Made by a program: the position numbers and the translations under genes
Source: Chryseobacterium gleum
Lineage (GTDB): Bacteria; Bacteroidota; Bacteroidia; Flavobacteriales_D; Crocinitomicaceae
Length of the DNA: 38,550 bases
Direction of reading: 5' to 3'
Assembly: GCA_945862165.1 (NCBI GenBank)
Contig: CAMAXI010000020.1
Location: 1-38,550, forward strand
Shown: in pieces, positions 15,201 through 22,589 of the stretch
Position numbering within the stretch: position 1 is the first letter of the stretch
Layout of the letters: the number at the start of each line of letters is the position of its first letter
The notes under the pieces: model-generated
Told to the model about the DNA's origin: nothing
The model's input: the letters and a program-made list of their open reading frames with translations, nothing else
The model's database searches: none

Positions 15201-16714
15201 GTAACACTTTGAAATGTAAGTCGGAAAAAGTATTCCAAATTACGGTAAAAAACACACCTGCCATTCCAACACTAACAAACTTAACTAGTTGTGATAGTGT
15301 GGCCTTGCCAATAATATCAACGGGGGATTACTATACTGCAAGCAACAAAGGAGGAACGAAATTAAACGCAGGTGACTATGTGAAATCGAACGCAATACTA
15401 TTTATTTATGCAGAAACAGGCGGTACACCAAACTGTTATGCAGAAAAAACCAAAACGATTACTATTAAAACTTCTTCCTTATTAAATCAAATGAAGGATA
15501 CGACTGTTTGTGACTCCTTAATTCTACCAACTATTCAAGGGACAAATATAACTGGTTTTGAAAATTATTATGCTTCACCAAAAACCACTGTTAGTCCTCC
15601 TATTTCAGGCACAATTAAATCGACTGTAAAACTCTATTATTTTGATGCTTCCTTTGCTTGTTCTGATCAAAAAAGCGTTACAATTACAATTAATAAATCT
15701 CCGAAAATCAACAATCCAGGTAATCAATCGATTTGTGATGTATTATACCTTAAAAAACTCACAGGATTAAACCTCTCTGGAAATGAAAATTATTATTTTG
15801 CATCTCAAAAAAACAATGGTATAGTAGTATCTATTCCTGTAATCAATGACACGACACTTTATATCTTCGATACTAATAAAGGGTGCACATTTGAAGATAG
15901 CTTTAAAGTATTTATCGGTCAAAAACCCAAAATAGAGTTTATGGCTAACATATTAACTGGCTGCGTTCCATTCACATCAACATTCATTAATAGTTCAACA
16001 AATCTTGGGGATACTTCTATTTGGTATTTTGGCAACGACTCAATCATCGTTTTAGGGGATAAACCAGTGGTTAACTATACGTTTACAGATGCTAAATGTT
16101 ATGACATCAAATTCAAAACTTCTAATAATGGTTGTGCTAATTCACTGACAAAACAAAATATGGTATGTGGTAGTAGCACACCAATTGCTGATTTTGATTT
16201 TCAACCAACTACGGTTTCTATCTTAGATCCGAAAATAACATTTATAAATAAAACAAGCACGGATGCTACCTCCTATTTTTGGGACTTTGGAGATGATACG
16301 TATCTTAAAGAAAAAAATCCTACACATAGTTATTTGGGTAAAGCACAAGAATACGTTGTTACCTTAATTGCATCAAACGCAGCAAAATGTTCCTCTCAAA
16401 AAGTGAAAACAATAAATATTTTAGATGAATTTATTTACTATGTCCCAAATAGTTTTACACCAGATGGAGATAACTTAAACAATACTTTTACTCCCGTTCT
16501 TTATAGTGGTTTTGACCCGCAATCCTATACTTTTACCATTTTTGATCGTTGGGGGGAAATACTATTTGTATCTCACGACGCATCTGTTGGCTGGGATGGA
16601 ACCTATGGAAATAATATTTGTCTTGTTGGTGCTTACACGTGGACAATTCAAGTTAAAACAATCCTTACCAAAGAAATGAAAAAACTCCATGGACATGTTA
16701 ATCTTATCCGATAA
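12296..16714 (+). CDS. Giant secreted repeat protein, T9SS type B substrate (adhesin-like)
   Basis: 1472 residues. The start is the ATG at 12296, preceded by GGAG; an in-frame TTG 15 nt earlier is rejected because MKLKILLSFITILALNWSFAQ is a complete signal peptide. In order there are: a beta-rich N-terminal region with a lectin-like segment (NIGFETGDFSNWI, near 170); Ig-like bacterial domains with SSNTSVASVD and TATVDKNGVVTGIASGSTTI at about 470-620; eight repeats each opening with Cys and bearing a second Cys (about 634-1210); two PKD-like domains, the second with FWDFGDDTYLKEKNPTHSY; and a C-terminal gliding-associated domain (VPNSFTPDGDNLNNTF, FTIFDRWGEILF, WDGTYGN, GAYTWTIQV). That last domain directs export by T9SS and is of the uncleaved/type B class. 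The product probably acts in adhesion or gliding. Confidence 0.9.
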   Translation: MKLKILLSFITILALNWSFAQGGTKPSTTGASINLPLYFAGQTLTGKINDVSNPTGFVSPYTIGPDYFFYHKALSSGNIFVDLSFTTIPGTQLMPSISVWEGRPGAGGILIQSLTSIGDETVDNILRLSFKSVINKLYYIMIDCGTADGYDYSLFIYNSPVQGACSNIGFETGDFSNWIETDGNTTEGCATAQHPVYFPNASLSNSTLSSAPQHRITKSGTDAIGGFKKVCPGLEGKSLRLGDSTKTMRRHNANTGIVSNGASIEQQFLVTKTNSLFTYYYAVVLEASGHAPSQQPTFRVDAFDKNGGRILCGEYLVVASGAIPGFVNAGPYDDPNDTYPLDPTDPDVYYKTWTPVFIDLSQYIDSSITVRFTVMDCSEGAHFGYAYVDAVCQPLEITGNSSVCNGGKISLHAPPGGATYKWTVKGNTTVLGNLDSLYVNPNTPTTYQCEIVSVAGCKTLLEKLITPEAKPIISTISGDLEICTGEIEQLTATGTPDGISPWKSSNTSVASVDIAGKITGLTKGNTIITFKSLGGCTRDTLVTVSESAIVTGITSFCKGATTTLTNTTQSPDPTTPWTSSNITTATVDKNGVVTGIASGSTTITFLSTTGCKTKKTITISLTPNIINPGNLKVCDSLLLPVINGTNLNKPKYYDKAQAAGGKVISGTLKIDQTVWIFDSTGVCTDEKSFTVSITKSPTLSQPVDQNSCNPILLPILTNGNYYTGSLKGGTKLNAGDSIKSSQKVYIYDEASTNASCFTEKSFQININASVSNTPNDTTVCDYYILPAITNVTFFKGPNQTGGALLPGDSIKSTLKIYAFVSIPGPTGCTNEKNFTVTVNSSPVLLTPNDLIACDSIALPVLSVGNYYTGKLKTGVQKNANEFIKTTQDIYIYAETATLPNCFSEKMQKITIFNTPALVTPKDTSVCDSLILPVLTIGNYYTATNQGGINYGTSSKIKTSIPIYIYAESGNTLKCKSEKVFQITVKNTPAIPTLTNLTSCDSVALPIISTGDYYTASNKGGTKLNAGDYVKSNAILFIYAETGGTPNCYAEKTKTITIKTSSLLNQMKDTTVCDSLILPTIQGTNITGFENYYASPKTTVSPPISGTIKSTVKLYYFDASFACSDQKSVTITINKSPKINNPGNQSICDVLYLKKLTGLNLSGNENYYFASQKNNGIVVSIPVINDTTLYIFDTNKGCTFEDSFKVFIGQKPKIEFMANILTGCVPFTSTFINSSTNLGDTSIWYFGNDSIIVLGDKPVVNYTFTDAKCYDIKFKTSNNGCANSLTKQNMVCGSSTPIADFDFQPTTVSILDPKITFINKTSTDATSYFWDFGDDTYLKEKNPTHSYLGKAQEYVVTLIASNAAKCSSQKVKTINILDEFIYYVPNSFTPDGDNLNNTFTPVLYSGFDPQSYTFTIFDRWGEILFVSHDASVGWDGTYGNNICLVGAYTWTIQVKTILTKEMKKLHGHVNLIR
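14195..15940 (+). repeat. Eight Cys-bounded coding repeats, period near 73 residues
   Basis: Unit-opening cysteine codons lie at 14195, 14417, 14633, 14852, 15071, 15290, 15509 and 15734. The spacings are 74, 72, 73, 73, 73, 73 and 75 residues. The consensus opens CDSLxLPxLTxGNYYT and includes SIKSxxxIYIYAE before the second Cys. The DNA has diverged well between units. Confidence 0.85.
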
Positions 16715-16731
16715 AATTTTATTTTTATCAG

Positions 16732-17970
16732 ATGAATTCATCCCAACGTTTAAAACATTTATTTAGTCTACCCGTAATTGTAGCAGCTCTCGGCTACTTT
16801 GTAGATATTTATGACCTTCTTCTCTTTGGAATTGTGCGCATACCAAGTTTGGAAGCGATGCATTTAAATCCTGATACGATCGGTAAAAGCATACTGAATT
16901 GGCAAATGGCAGGACTCCTATTAGGTGGAATCTTGTGGGGTGTTTTAGGGGATAAAAAAGGACGTCTTTCGGTACTTTTCGGATCCATTATCACCTACTC
17001 GCTAGCAAATATTGCATGTGGATTTCTTCCGCAAATCGATTTTATGGACAAGGGAGTTGCCTATATGTTACTCCGTTTTATTGCTGGTGTTGGACTAGCA
17101 GGAGAATTAGGCGCTGGTATTACCCTTGTTTCTGAATCACTACCAAAAAACCTACGTGCTATCGGAACGTCGATTGTTGCTGGATTCGGTTTACTTGGTG
17201 CAGTCGTAGCAAACTTTACAGTCGAATTATCTGGGGATTGGACCATTGCTTATTGGATTGGTGGTGCCATGGGGATTTGTTTACTCCTACTTCGAATTGG
17301 AGTTGTTGAATCCGGTATGTTTCACCAAATAAAACAAAATGATTCCGTTAAAAAAGGAAACTTTTTCATGTTCTTTACTTCAAAAGATTTATTTCTACGT
17401 TACATGAAATGTATTGGAATTGGTTTACCTACCTGGTTTTGTATCGGTATTTTGGCCATGTTTGCAAACCAATTTGCAACAGCATTAGGTATTACGGAAG
17501 AAGTAAAACCTGGGATGGCTATAATGTGGGCGTACATCGGAATTTCAGTGGGAGATTTATCGAGTGGATTTATAAGTCATTGGTTACATTCCCGAAAAAA
17601 AGCAATATTTTGGATGATGTTTTTCACGTTAATTGGTGTCATACTTCTTCTTTTTTCTGGAGTTAAGTCTGCTAAAATGTATTACTTCTATTGTATTTGG
17701 TTGGGGTTAGGTACTGGGTATTGGGCAATGTTTGTAACGGTAAGTGCAGAACAATTTGGTACGAATATACGTTCTACAGCAGCTACAACAATTCCAAATT
17801 TTGTACGTGGTACAGTTATCTTAATGACATTATTATTCGATTATTTAAAACCTTCCACCAATGTAATTATGGCTGGAGCTGTTGTGGGAATAATTTGCTT
17901 TTTAATTGGTATTTATTCTACTTTAACAATCCCCGAAACACACGATAAAGATTTAGATTTTCACGATTAA
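16732..17970 (+). CDS. MFS transporter (metabolite:H+ symporter-like)
   Basis: 412 residues with about 12 hydrophobic helices. The loop 2-3 signature is LGDKKGRLSVLFGS at about 71-84, and helix 4-5 carries RFIAGVGLAGELGAGITL, both typical of the sugar/metabolite:proton symporter branch of the major facilitator superfamily; D26 and D29 in helix 1 (GYFVDIYDLLLFG) resemble the SHS/ACS carboxylate subgroup. The substrate is not predictable. It begins only 17 nt after the giant T9SS protein, with no terminator between, so it may be read through from that gene, an odd functional pairing. Confidence 0.85.
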   Translation: MNSSQRLKHLFSLPVIVAALGYFVDIYDLLLFGIVRIPSLEAMHLNPDTIGKSILNWQMAGLLLGGILWGVLGDKKGRLSVLFGSIITYSLANIACGFLPQIDFMDKGVAYMLLRFIAGVGLAGELGAGITLVSESLPKNLRAIGTSIVAGFGLLGAVVANFTVELSGDWTIAYWIGGAMGICLLLLRIGVVESGMFHQIKQNDSVKKGNFFMFFTSKDLFLRYMKCIGIGLPTWFCIGILAMFANQFATALGITEEVKPGMAIMWAYIGISVGDLSSGFISHWLHSRKKAIFWMMFFTLIGVILLLFSGVKSAKMYYFYCIWLGLGTGYWAMFVTVSAEQFGTNIRSTAATTIPNFVRGTVILMTLLFDYLKPSTNVIMAGAVVGIICFLIGIYSTLTIPETHDKDLDFHD

Positions 17971-18069
17971 AAACAGCGGTAAACATACTTTAGTGTATAA
18001 AAATCAATGCGAAACAAAAGAATAAAAGACCTAAAAGTGTAATTTTACATTCAAAATAAATTCAAACCT

Positions 18070-18816
18070 ATGAAATTGTTACAAGACAAAGTGGTACTTA
18101 TCACAGGTGCATCCAGAGGAATTGGTAAAGCAATCGCTGAAGAATGCGCAAAACAAGGAGCAATCGTTGCTTTCACCTATATTTCTTCAGAAGAAAAAGC
18201 AAAAGCTTTGGAAGCGGAACTTTCTGCAAACGGAGGTGTTGCGAAAGGATTCAAATCAGACGCTGGAAATTTTGATGCTGCACAAAAATTAGTAGATGAC
18301 GTAGTTGCTACCTATGGTACAATCGATGTATTAATAAATAATGCTGGTATTACACGCGACACTTTATTAATGCGAATGTCTGAAGAACAATGGGATGAAG
18401 TAATTAACACGAATCTTAAATCTGCATTCAACTTAACGAAAGCGGTACAAAAACCAATGTTAAAAGCACGTAAAGGTTCTATCATTAATATGTCTTCCGT
18501 TGTAGGTGTAAGTGGAAATGCAGGACAATCAAATTATGCTGCTTCTAAAGCTGGATTAATTGGATTTACTAAATCAGTAGCGCAAGAATTAGGTTCTCGT
18601 AACATCCGTTGCAACGCAATTGCACCAGGATTTATCGAAACAGAAATGACTGCTGCTTTGGATGAAAAAGTAGTACAAGAATGGAGAAATTCGATTCCAT
18701 TAAAAAGAGGTGGAAACCCAATTGATGTAGCAAACGCAACGGTTTTCCTAGCGTCTGATATGTCTGCATACATTACAGGTCAAACCATTCACGTTTGTGG
18801 TGGTATGTTGATGTAA
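18070..18816 (+). CDS. fabG: 3-oxoacyl-[acyl-carrier-protein] reductase
   Basis: 248 residues, the normal length for FabG. It is a classical short-chain dehydrogenase: TGASRGIG at 12-19 for NADPH, NNAG at 90-93, catalytic N115, S143 (MSSVVG), Y156 and K160 (NYAASKAG), then PGFIETEMT and the end GQTIHVCGGMLM. The 13-residue Ser-Tyr spacing and the GMLM ending match FabG rather than general SDRs. It reduces 3-ketoacyl-ACP in type II fatty acid synthesis in the cytoplasm. It stands alone between an MFS gene and a strong bidirectional terminator. Confidence 0.95.
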   Translation: MKLLQDKVVLITGASRGIGKAIAEECAKQGAIVAFTYISSEEKAKALEAELSANGGVAKGFKSDAGNFDAAQKLVDDVVATYGTIDVLINNAGITRDTLLMRMSEEQWDEVINTNLKSAFNLTKAVQKPMLKARKGSIINMSSVVGVSGNAGQSNYAASKAGLIGFTKSVAQELGSRNIRCNAIAPGFIETEMTAALDEKVVQEWRNSIPLKRGGNPIDVANATVFLASDMSAYITGQTIHVCGGMLM

Positions 18817-18825
18817 ATAATTTAA

Positions 18826-18869
18826 AAAAAAACGTAGGGATAGGGCATGCCCTATCCCTACGTTTTTTT
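18826..18869. terminator. Bidirectional terminator, 44-nt perfect palindrome
   Basis: ACGTAGGGATAGGGCA and TGCCCTATCCCTACGT (18832-18863) are perfect 16-nt arms with no spacer; A- and T-runs extend the palindrome to 18826-18869. It lies 9 nt after the fabG stop and 9 nt from the stop of the convergent minus-strand gene, so it can terminate both. Confidence 0.9.
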
Positions 18870-18878
18870 AATCAACTA

Positions 18879-19328
18879 TTATTGAATTGCGTGAATAGTA
18901 TATTTATGTCCTGAAAAAGTAAATGTATCACCAACTTTTTTCCCTTGAATATTTACATATATTGGCGCTTTTACAGAAATACCAACGATTTGCTTGTTTT
19001 CATATAAAAAAGGAACTGTTGCTACCCCTAGAAAAAAGTTAAACATATCTGTCGTTACTAACGCACCAACATGTGCATCCGCTCTCACTGAAAAATCAAT
19101 TTGTCGAATCCGTTCTAAATCTTTTTCTGTTTTTACAATTTGTTCTTTTAATAAACTGACCATGATGTTAGAAACAGTTTGCGTAGAATAATCCTCTGGA
19201 TCCAAAGTTTCATTTTCATCTAAATCGGACGAACCTTTTTTTGTTGCTAATTCTTCTTGTAATTCAGCAATAATGTTCTCATAATTAGAAATCATCACTT
19301 TTTTTAATTCATTTTTATAGTTTGTCAT
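18879..19328 (-). CDS. GreA/GreB-like transcription factor
   Basis: 149 residues. The N-terminal half (about 1-85) is helical and acidic (YENIIAELQEELATKKG, LLKEQIVKTEKDLERIRQID), suggesting a coiled-coil hairpin. The C-terminal part reads HVGALVTTDMFNFFLGVA and ISVKAPIYVNIQGKKVGDTF, then FSGHKYTIHAI, which follows the GreA FKBP-like domain (ISIDSPIG-x-ALLGKKVGD). GreA binds the RNA polymerase secondary channel and rescues stalled complexes. Whether this shorter protein keeps the acidic tip residues is uncertain; DLDENETLDPED near 35-46 is a candidate. Similar Bacteroidota proteins are sometimes labelled 3-oxoacyl-ACP synthase, which the sequence does not support. Confidence 0.7.
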   Translation of the reverse strand: MTNYKNELKKVMISNYENIIAELQEELATKKGSSDLDENETLDPEDYSTQTVSNIMVSLLKEQIVKTEKDLERIRQIDFSVRADAHVGALVTTDMFNFFLGVATVPFLYENKQIVGISVKAPIYVNIQGKKVGDTFTFSGHKYTIHAIQ

Positions 19329-19525
19329 ACTTTTTATTTGTTTAAATCTTTACTTTCGCAGCTATCTTCACTTGAAATTCTTTCAACAACGTTTCTGCTG
19401 TTACTTACGTCAATTCTTCTTGATTAATTTTTCTTCACACAAATTTAATGGAAAATAAATTCTACGGTTATGATATGGATTGTCGAAAAAACTGATTTTT
19501 GTCAACATTGTTAGTAAGTTATATT

Positions 19526-19555
19526 TTTGAATCTCCGAAAGTCTTTGTACATTTG
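19526..19555 (+). promoter_or_regulatory. dnaX promoter
   Basis: TTTG at 19526-19529, 18 nt, TACATTTG at 19548-19555: a full match to the Bacteroidota consensus. The predicted transcript start leaves a leader of about 15-20 nt before the ATG at 19579. Confidence 0.75.
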
Positions 19556-19578
19556 TTACGCGAAATAAAAACCAATTA

Positions 19579-20694
19579 ATGAGCGATTTTGTTGTATCGG
19601 CCAGAAAGTATAGACCCCAAACCTTCGACACTGTTGTTGGACAAGTTCATATTACTTCTACCCTAAAAAATGCGATCAAAATTGACCACTTGGCACAAGC
19701 TTTTTTGTTCTGCGGTTCTCGTGGTGTAGGTAAAACTACTACTGCTCGTATCTTAGCAAAAACAATCAACTGTTTTAATCGTACAGAGAGCATTGAAGCA
19801 TGTGATCAATGTGAATCTTGTACTTCCTTTAATTCAGGTGCTTCATTAAATGTATATGAACTTGATGCTGCTTCTAATAACTCGGTGGATGACATCCGTG
19901 AGTTAGTAAACCAAGTTCGCATAGCTCCGCAAATTGGAACACACAAAGTGTATATCATCGATGAGGTACACATGTTATCCAATTCAGCTTTCAACGCGTT
20001 TTTGAAAACCTTGGAAGAACCACCTGCGCATGCCATCTTTATTTTAGCTACGACAGAAAAACATAAAATTATCCCTACGATTCTTTCGCGTTGTCAAATT
20101 TTCGATTTCCACAGAATCAAAATCAAAGATATTGCTGAACACCTTTCTTTCATTGCTGTTAAAGAAGGTATCAGTGCTGACTCTGAAGCCTTACATTTAA
20201 TTGCACAAAAAGCAGAAGGTGCGCTTCGGGATGCGCTTTCTATTTTTGATCAGATTGTTAGTTTTGCTGGAAACAATTTGACATATCAAGCAGTTATCGA
20301 TAACCTAAACATCCTAGATTACGACTACTACTTCCGTATTGTTGAAAATGCTTTGAAAGAAGATATTCCATCTTGTTTATTGTTATTCAACGACATACTT
20401 GAAAAAGGATTCGACGGACACAATTTCATCGTTGGTTTAGCAGATCATTTCCGTAATCTATTAGTTTGCAAAGATATGCGAACAGTAAAATTATTGGAAG
20501 TTGGTGAAAGTGTAGAAAATCGATTCACCGAACAAGCAAAAGCAATCGAAATACCCTTTATCTTACGTGCCATGGGTGTATTAAGTAAAGCGGATGTGGA
20601 ATACAAATCCTCTAAAAATCAACGTCTTTTAGTTGAACTTGCAATCATGCAGATTTGTTCAATTAAAAATGAGCTTGAAAAAAAAAAGGATTAA
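19579..20694 (+). CDS. dnaX: DNA polymerase III clamp-loader subunit gamma (short DnaX product)
   Basis: 371 residues in frame 0. It has Walker A GSRGVGKT at 46-53, zinc-binding C65, C75, C78 and C81, Walker B/DEAD-like IIDEVH at 126-131, the SRC sensor at 170-172, and the domain III helical collar. It ends E-K-K-K-D-stop directly after an A10 run, at the end of domain III, which is where gamma ends in bacteria that make both gamma and tau. Gamma loads the sliding clamp but cannot bind DnaB or the polymerase core. A strong promoter lies just upstream. The start ATG gives MSDFVVSARKYRPQTF, the usual DnaX opening. Confidence 0.9.
   Translation: MSDFVVSARKYRPQTFDTVVGQVHITSTLKNAIKIDHLAQAFLFCGSRGVGKTTTARILAKTINCFNRTESIEACDQCESCTSFNSGASLNVYELDAASNNSVDDIRELVNQVRIAPQIGTHKVYIIDEVHMLSNSAFNAFLKTLEEPPAHAIFILATTEKHKIIPTILSRCQIFDFHRIKIKDIAEHLSFIAVKEGISADSEALHLIAQKAEGALRDALSIFDQIVSFAGNNLTYQAVIDNLNILDYDYYFRIVENALKEDIPSCLLLFNDILEKGFDGHNFIVGLADHFRNLLVCKDMRTVKLLEVGESVENRFTEQAKAIEIPFILRAMGVLSKADVEYKSSKNQRLLVELAIMQICSIKNELEKKKD
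20678..20694 (+). promoter_or_regulatory. Probable programmed frameshift / slippage site of dnaX
   Basis: Ten A residues (20678-20687) precede GG. Frame 0 reads GAA AAA AAA AAG GAT TAA and stops. A -1 shift at A-AAA-AAG continues with GGA TTA ACT and stays open to 21305. The heptamer is the one used in E. coli dnaX; the long A-run also fits transcriptional slippage as in Thermus dnaX. I see no strong stem-loop just downstream, which favours slippage. Confidence 0.75.
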
Positions 20695-21305
20695 CTGATT
20701 TCGTTACCCTAATTCCATTTTTTGGTCAAGCAGATAAAAATGCTCCTGCAACACCTGTAAAACCCAAATCAAACACCCCTTCCTACGCTGAAATTTCCTT
20801 GAAAAAGGAACTTAAATCCATGGAGAAAATCAGCGGTGATGTTCAAACAAATTTACTTTCCATCAAAGAATTGACTGCTAAAAAAGTAGAAGATGCTATA
20901 GAAGGTGGAATGAATCATGCAAACAGACCAAAAACACCTTTCTCAAGCGATCAACTTAAAATGTTTTGGAAGAAATTTGCTTTCAAAATGAAAGAAGATG
21001 GTAATGATACGATTTACCTAGCAATGGTGAAACGCGACCCGAAAATCATTGGAGAATTTCATGTAAATCATGAAGTTGATAACCAAGTACAAATCGATTA
21101 TATTCAAACACATATTTCGGAATTAATTGAATACTTGCGAGAAAGTCTTAAAAACTGGGCTATCTCTGTTGATTTTACTATTTCAGAAAATCTCGAAGAA
21201 AACGTCAAACACCAAACAGGAAAAGATCGTTTTAATGCTTTGGCAAGAAAAAATCCGAATTTGTTTACCTTACAGAAGACCTTTAATTTGGATGTGGAGT
21301 ATTAA
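20688..21305 (+). CDS. dnaX: tau-specific C-terminal extension of DnaX (-1 frame)
   Basis: This -1-frame segment supplies 205 residues that, joined to the first 370 of gamma, give a tau of 575 residues, a normal length. It opens GLTDFVTLIPFFGQADKN, passes a proline-rich linker (NAPATPVKPKSNTPSY), and ends in a globular region with SSDQLKMFWKKFAFKMKE and the ending NPNLFTLQKTFNLDVEY, typical of the C-terminal domain of Bacteroidota DnaX. Domains IV and V of tau bind the DnaB helicase and the polymerase alpha subunit. Treating it as a separate gene needs a TTG start at 20799 and would cut off the linker. The stop is 6 nt from the convergent gene's stop. Confidence 0.8.
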   Translation, partial: GLTDFVTLIPFFGQADKNAPATPVKPKSNTPSYAEISLKKELKSMEKISGDVQTNLLSIKELTAKKVEDAIEGGMNHANRPKTPFSSDQLKMFWKKFAFKMKEDGNDTIYLAMVKRDPKIIGEFHVNHEVDNQVQIDYIQTHISELIEYLRESLKNWAISVDFTISENLEENVKHQTGKDRFNALARKNPNLFTLQKTFNLDVEY

Positions 21306-21311
21306 TTAAAT

Positions 21312-22589
21312 TTATCGCTTCAACCCAATCTCCTCAACAAACCCTCTCAAATAGGCTACATTTTCCTTGTTCTCTGGAAGTTGATTCATAATCAAACGAC
21401 CAATATCTTTCATCAACGGATAAGCTAAGGTTTCATAATCGTATTTTGCATCATTAATAACTTCATCTTCATTCGCATAAATACCAACGGTTAAGACGAA
21501 TTCTTTCCCAGCATCTAAATCAACGATGTATGCTGCGTCAATTGCACAACCAAAAGACAAGCCTACCACATTAAAAGAACGAAAACGACTTAAACTATCG
21601 TTTGTATAGGTCGTATTTGTGTCTTTACCAAAAAACAAATACTTTTTATAGGTTGCAGGGAAATCTTTTGGATTAAAATCTAACGCAAATTCAGCTGGAT
21701 ATTTACCTAGATTTTGAAGAACATATTTACGTTGCTCTTCGGTAATATTAAAAGTATGCGCAAATTCAGATTTCGGAAAAACAACCCCATTCAATGTTTT
21801 ATGTAAATCAACCAATTCTAAGTTGTTTTGTCGTGAAAAATCAAAGGGACGAGGTACAATCTTTTTATCTAATCCTTCGTAAGCTTTCCCAATTTTATAG
21901 GTTGAATCTGTTAAAATGGTGTCCGGATTTGTAATTCCACGTCGGTTATACAACCATTCATTTCTTCTCCCTAAAAAGACATACGAATCACTAATTCTAT
22001 TTTGATCTAAGGAACAATTCAATACAAACTTGCGAATTATTTTACCATTTTGAAAATTTAATTCCTTTAAACGTCTATTTAATTGTTGTTGTCCAACGAA
22101 ATCATACATGCGGTTATATGCATCATTATCTGAAACACCCAGCATTTGTTTTGTAAACAAATCTAGAGAATAATATTCCAACTTTTTTCCAATCATTACA
22201 GAGAAAGCAGTCGGCATACATCCTTTTTCTTTATTGAACTTTAACAAAGTTTCATAAGTCACGCGCGAACGGATTTTGTGAATTTTATTATATTCCTCCA
22301 AACCAATTAATATCGTTGGTAATTTCACTATGCTAGCAGGATACAAATACTCCTTTTCTTCCATGCGAAACCCAACTGTTTCGAGATTCACTTTTTCTTT
22401 GGTGCGCTTGATTTCCGTGAAAACAATTTTGAAACGGTATTTCTCTGGATTTTCAATCAATTTTGGATATTTATTCTCCAAGGAATCCAATACATTTTGT
22501 AAAATGCGCGATGCACTAGAAGTGTTAGCAACTTGTCCAAATAAGCTACAACTACACAATAATGCTAGTATAATTAACGTTTTACCCAT
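21312..22589 (-). CDS. Class A beta-lactamase-like serine hydrolase, exported
   Basis: 425 residues with a signal peptide (MGKTLIILALLCSCSLFGQ). The serine-lactamase motifs are present: S86-I-V-K89 inside YLYPASIVKLPTIL, and S153-D-N155 in GVSDNDAYNRMYDFVG. The third K-T/S-G motif is not evident; FGKDTNTTY and SFGCAIDAAYIVD lie where it might be. The family (PF13354) has beta-lactamases and cell-wall or other serine hydrolases. The length, well over the about 290 of true class A enzymes, and missing KTG argue against simple antibiotic hydrolysis. Its start overlaps the end of the upstream permease by 16 nt, so it is the last gene of a three-gene operon. Confidence 0.75.
   Translation of the reverse strand: MGKTLIILALLCSCSLFGQVANTSSASRILQNVLDSLENKYPKLIENPEKYRFKIVFTEIKRTKEKVNLETVGFRMEEKEYLYPASIVKLPTILIGLEEYNKIHKIRSRVTYETLLKFNKEKGCMPTAFSVMIGKKLEYYSLDLFTKQMLGVSDNDAYNRMYDFVGQQQLNRRLKELNFQNGKIIRKFVLNCSLDQNRISDSYVFLGRRNEWLYNRRGITNPDTILTDSTYKIGKAYEGLDKKIVPRPFDFSRQNNLELVDLHKTLNGVVFPKSEFAHTFNITEEQRKYVLQNLGKYPAEFALDFNPKDFPATYKKYLFFGKDTNTTYTNDSLSRFRSFNVVGLSFGCAIDAAYIVDLDAGKEFVLTVGIYANEDEVINDAKYDYETLAYPLMKDIGRLIMNQLPENKENVAYLRGFVEEIGLKR

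Noticed and set aside
17409-17948. Two 85-residue + strand ORFs within the MFS gene
   Set aside because: They are alternate-frame shadows rich in Trp, Tyr and Cys with no start context.
20799-21305. Separate 168-residue gene after dnaX
   Set aside because: It needs a TTG start and would leave the open -1-frame linker unused; it is the tau-specific end of DnaX.
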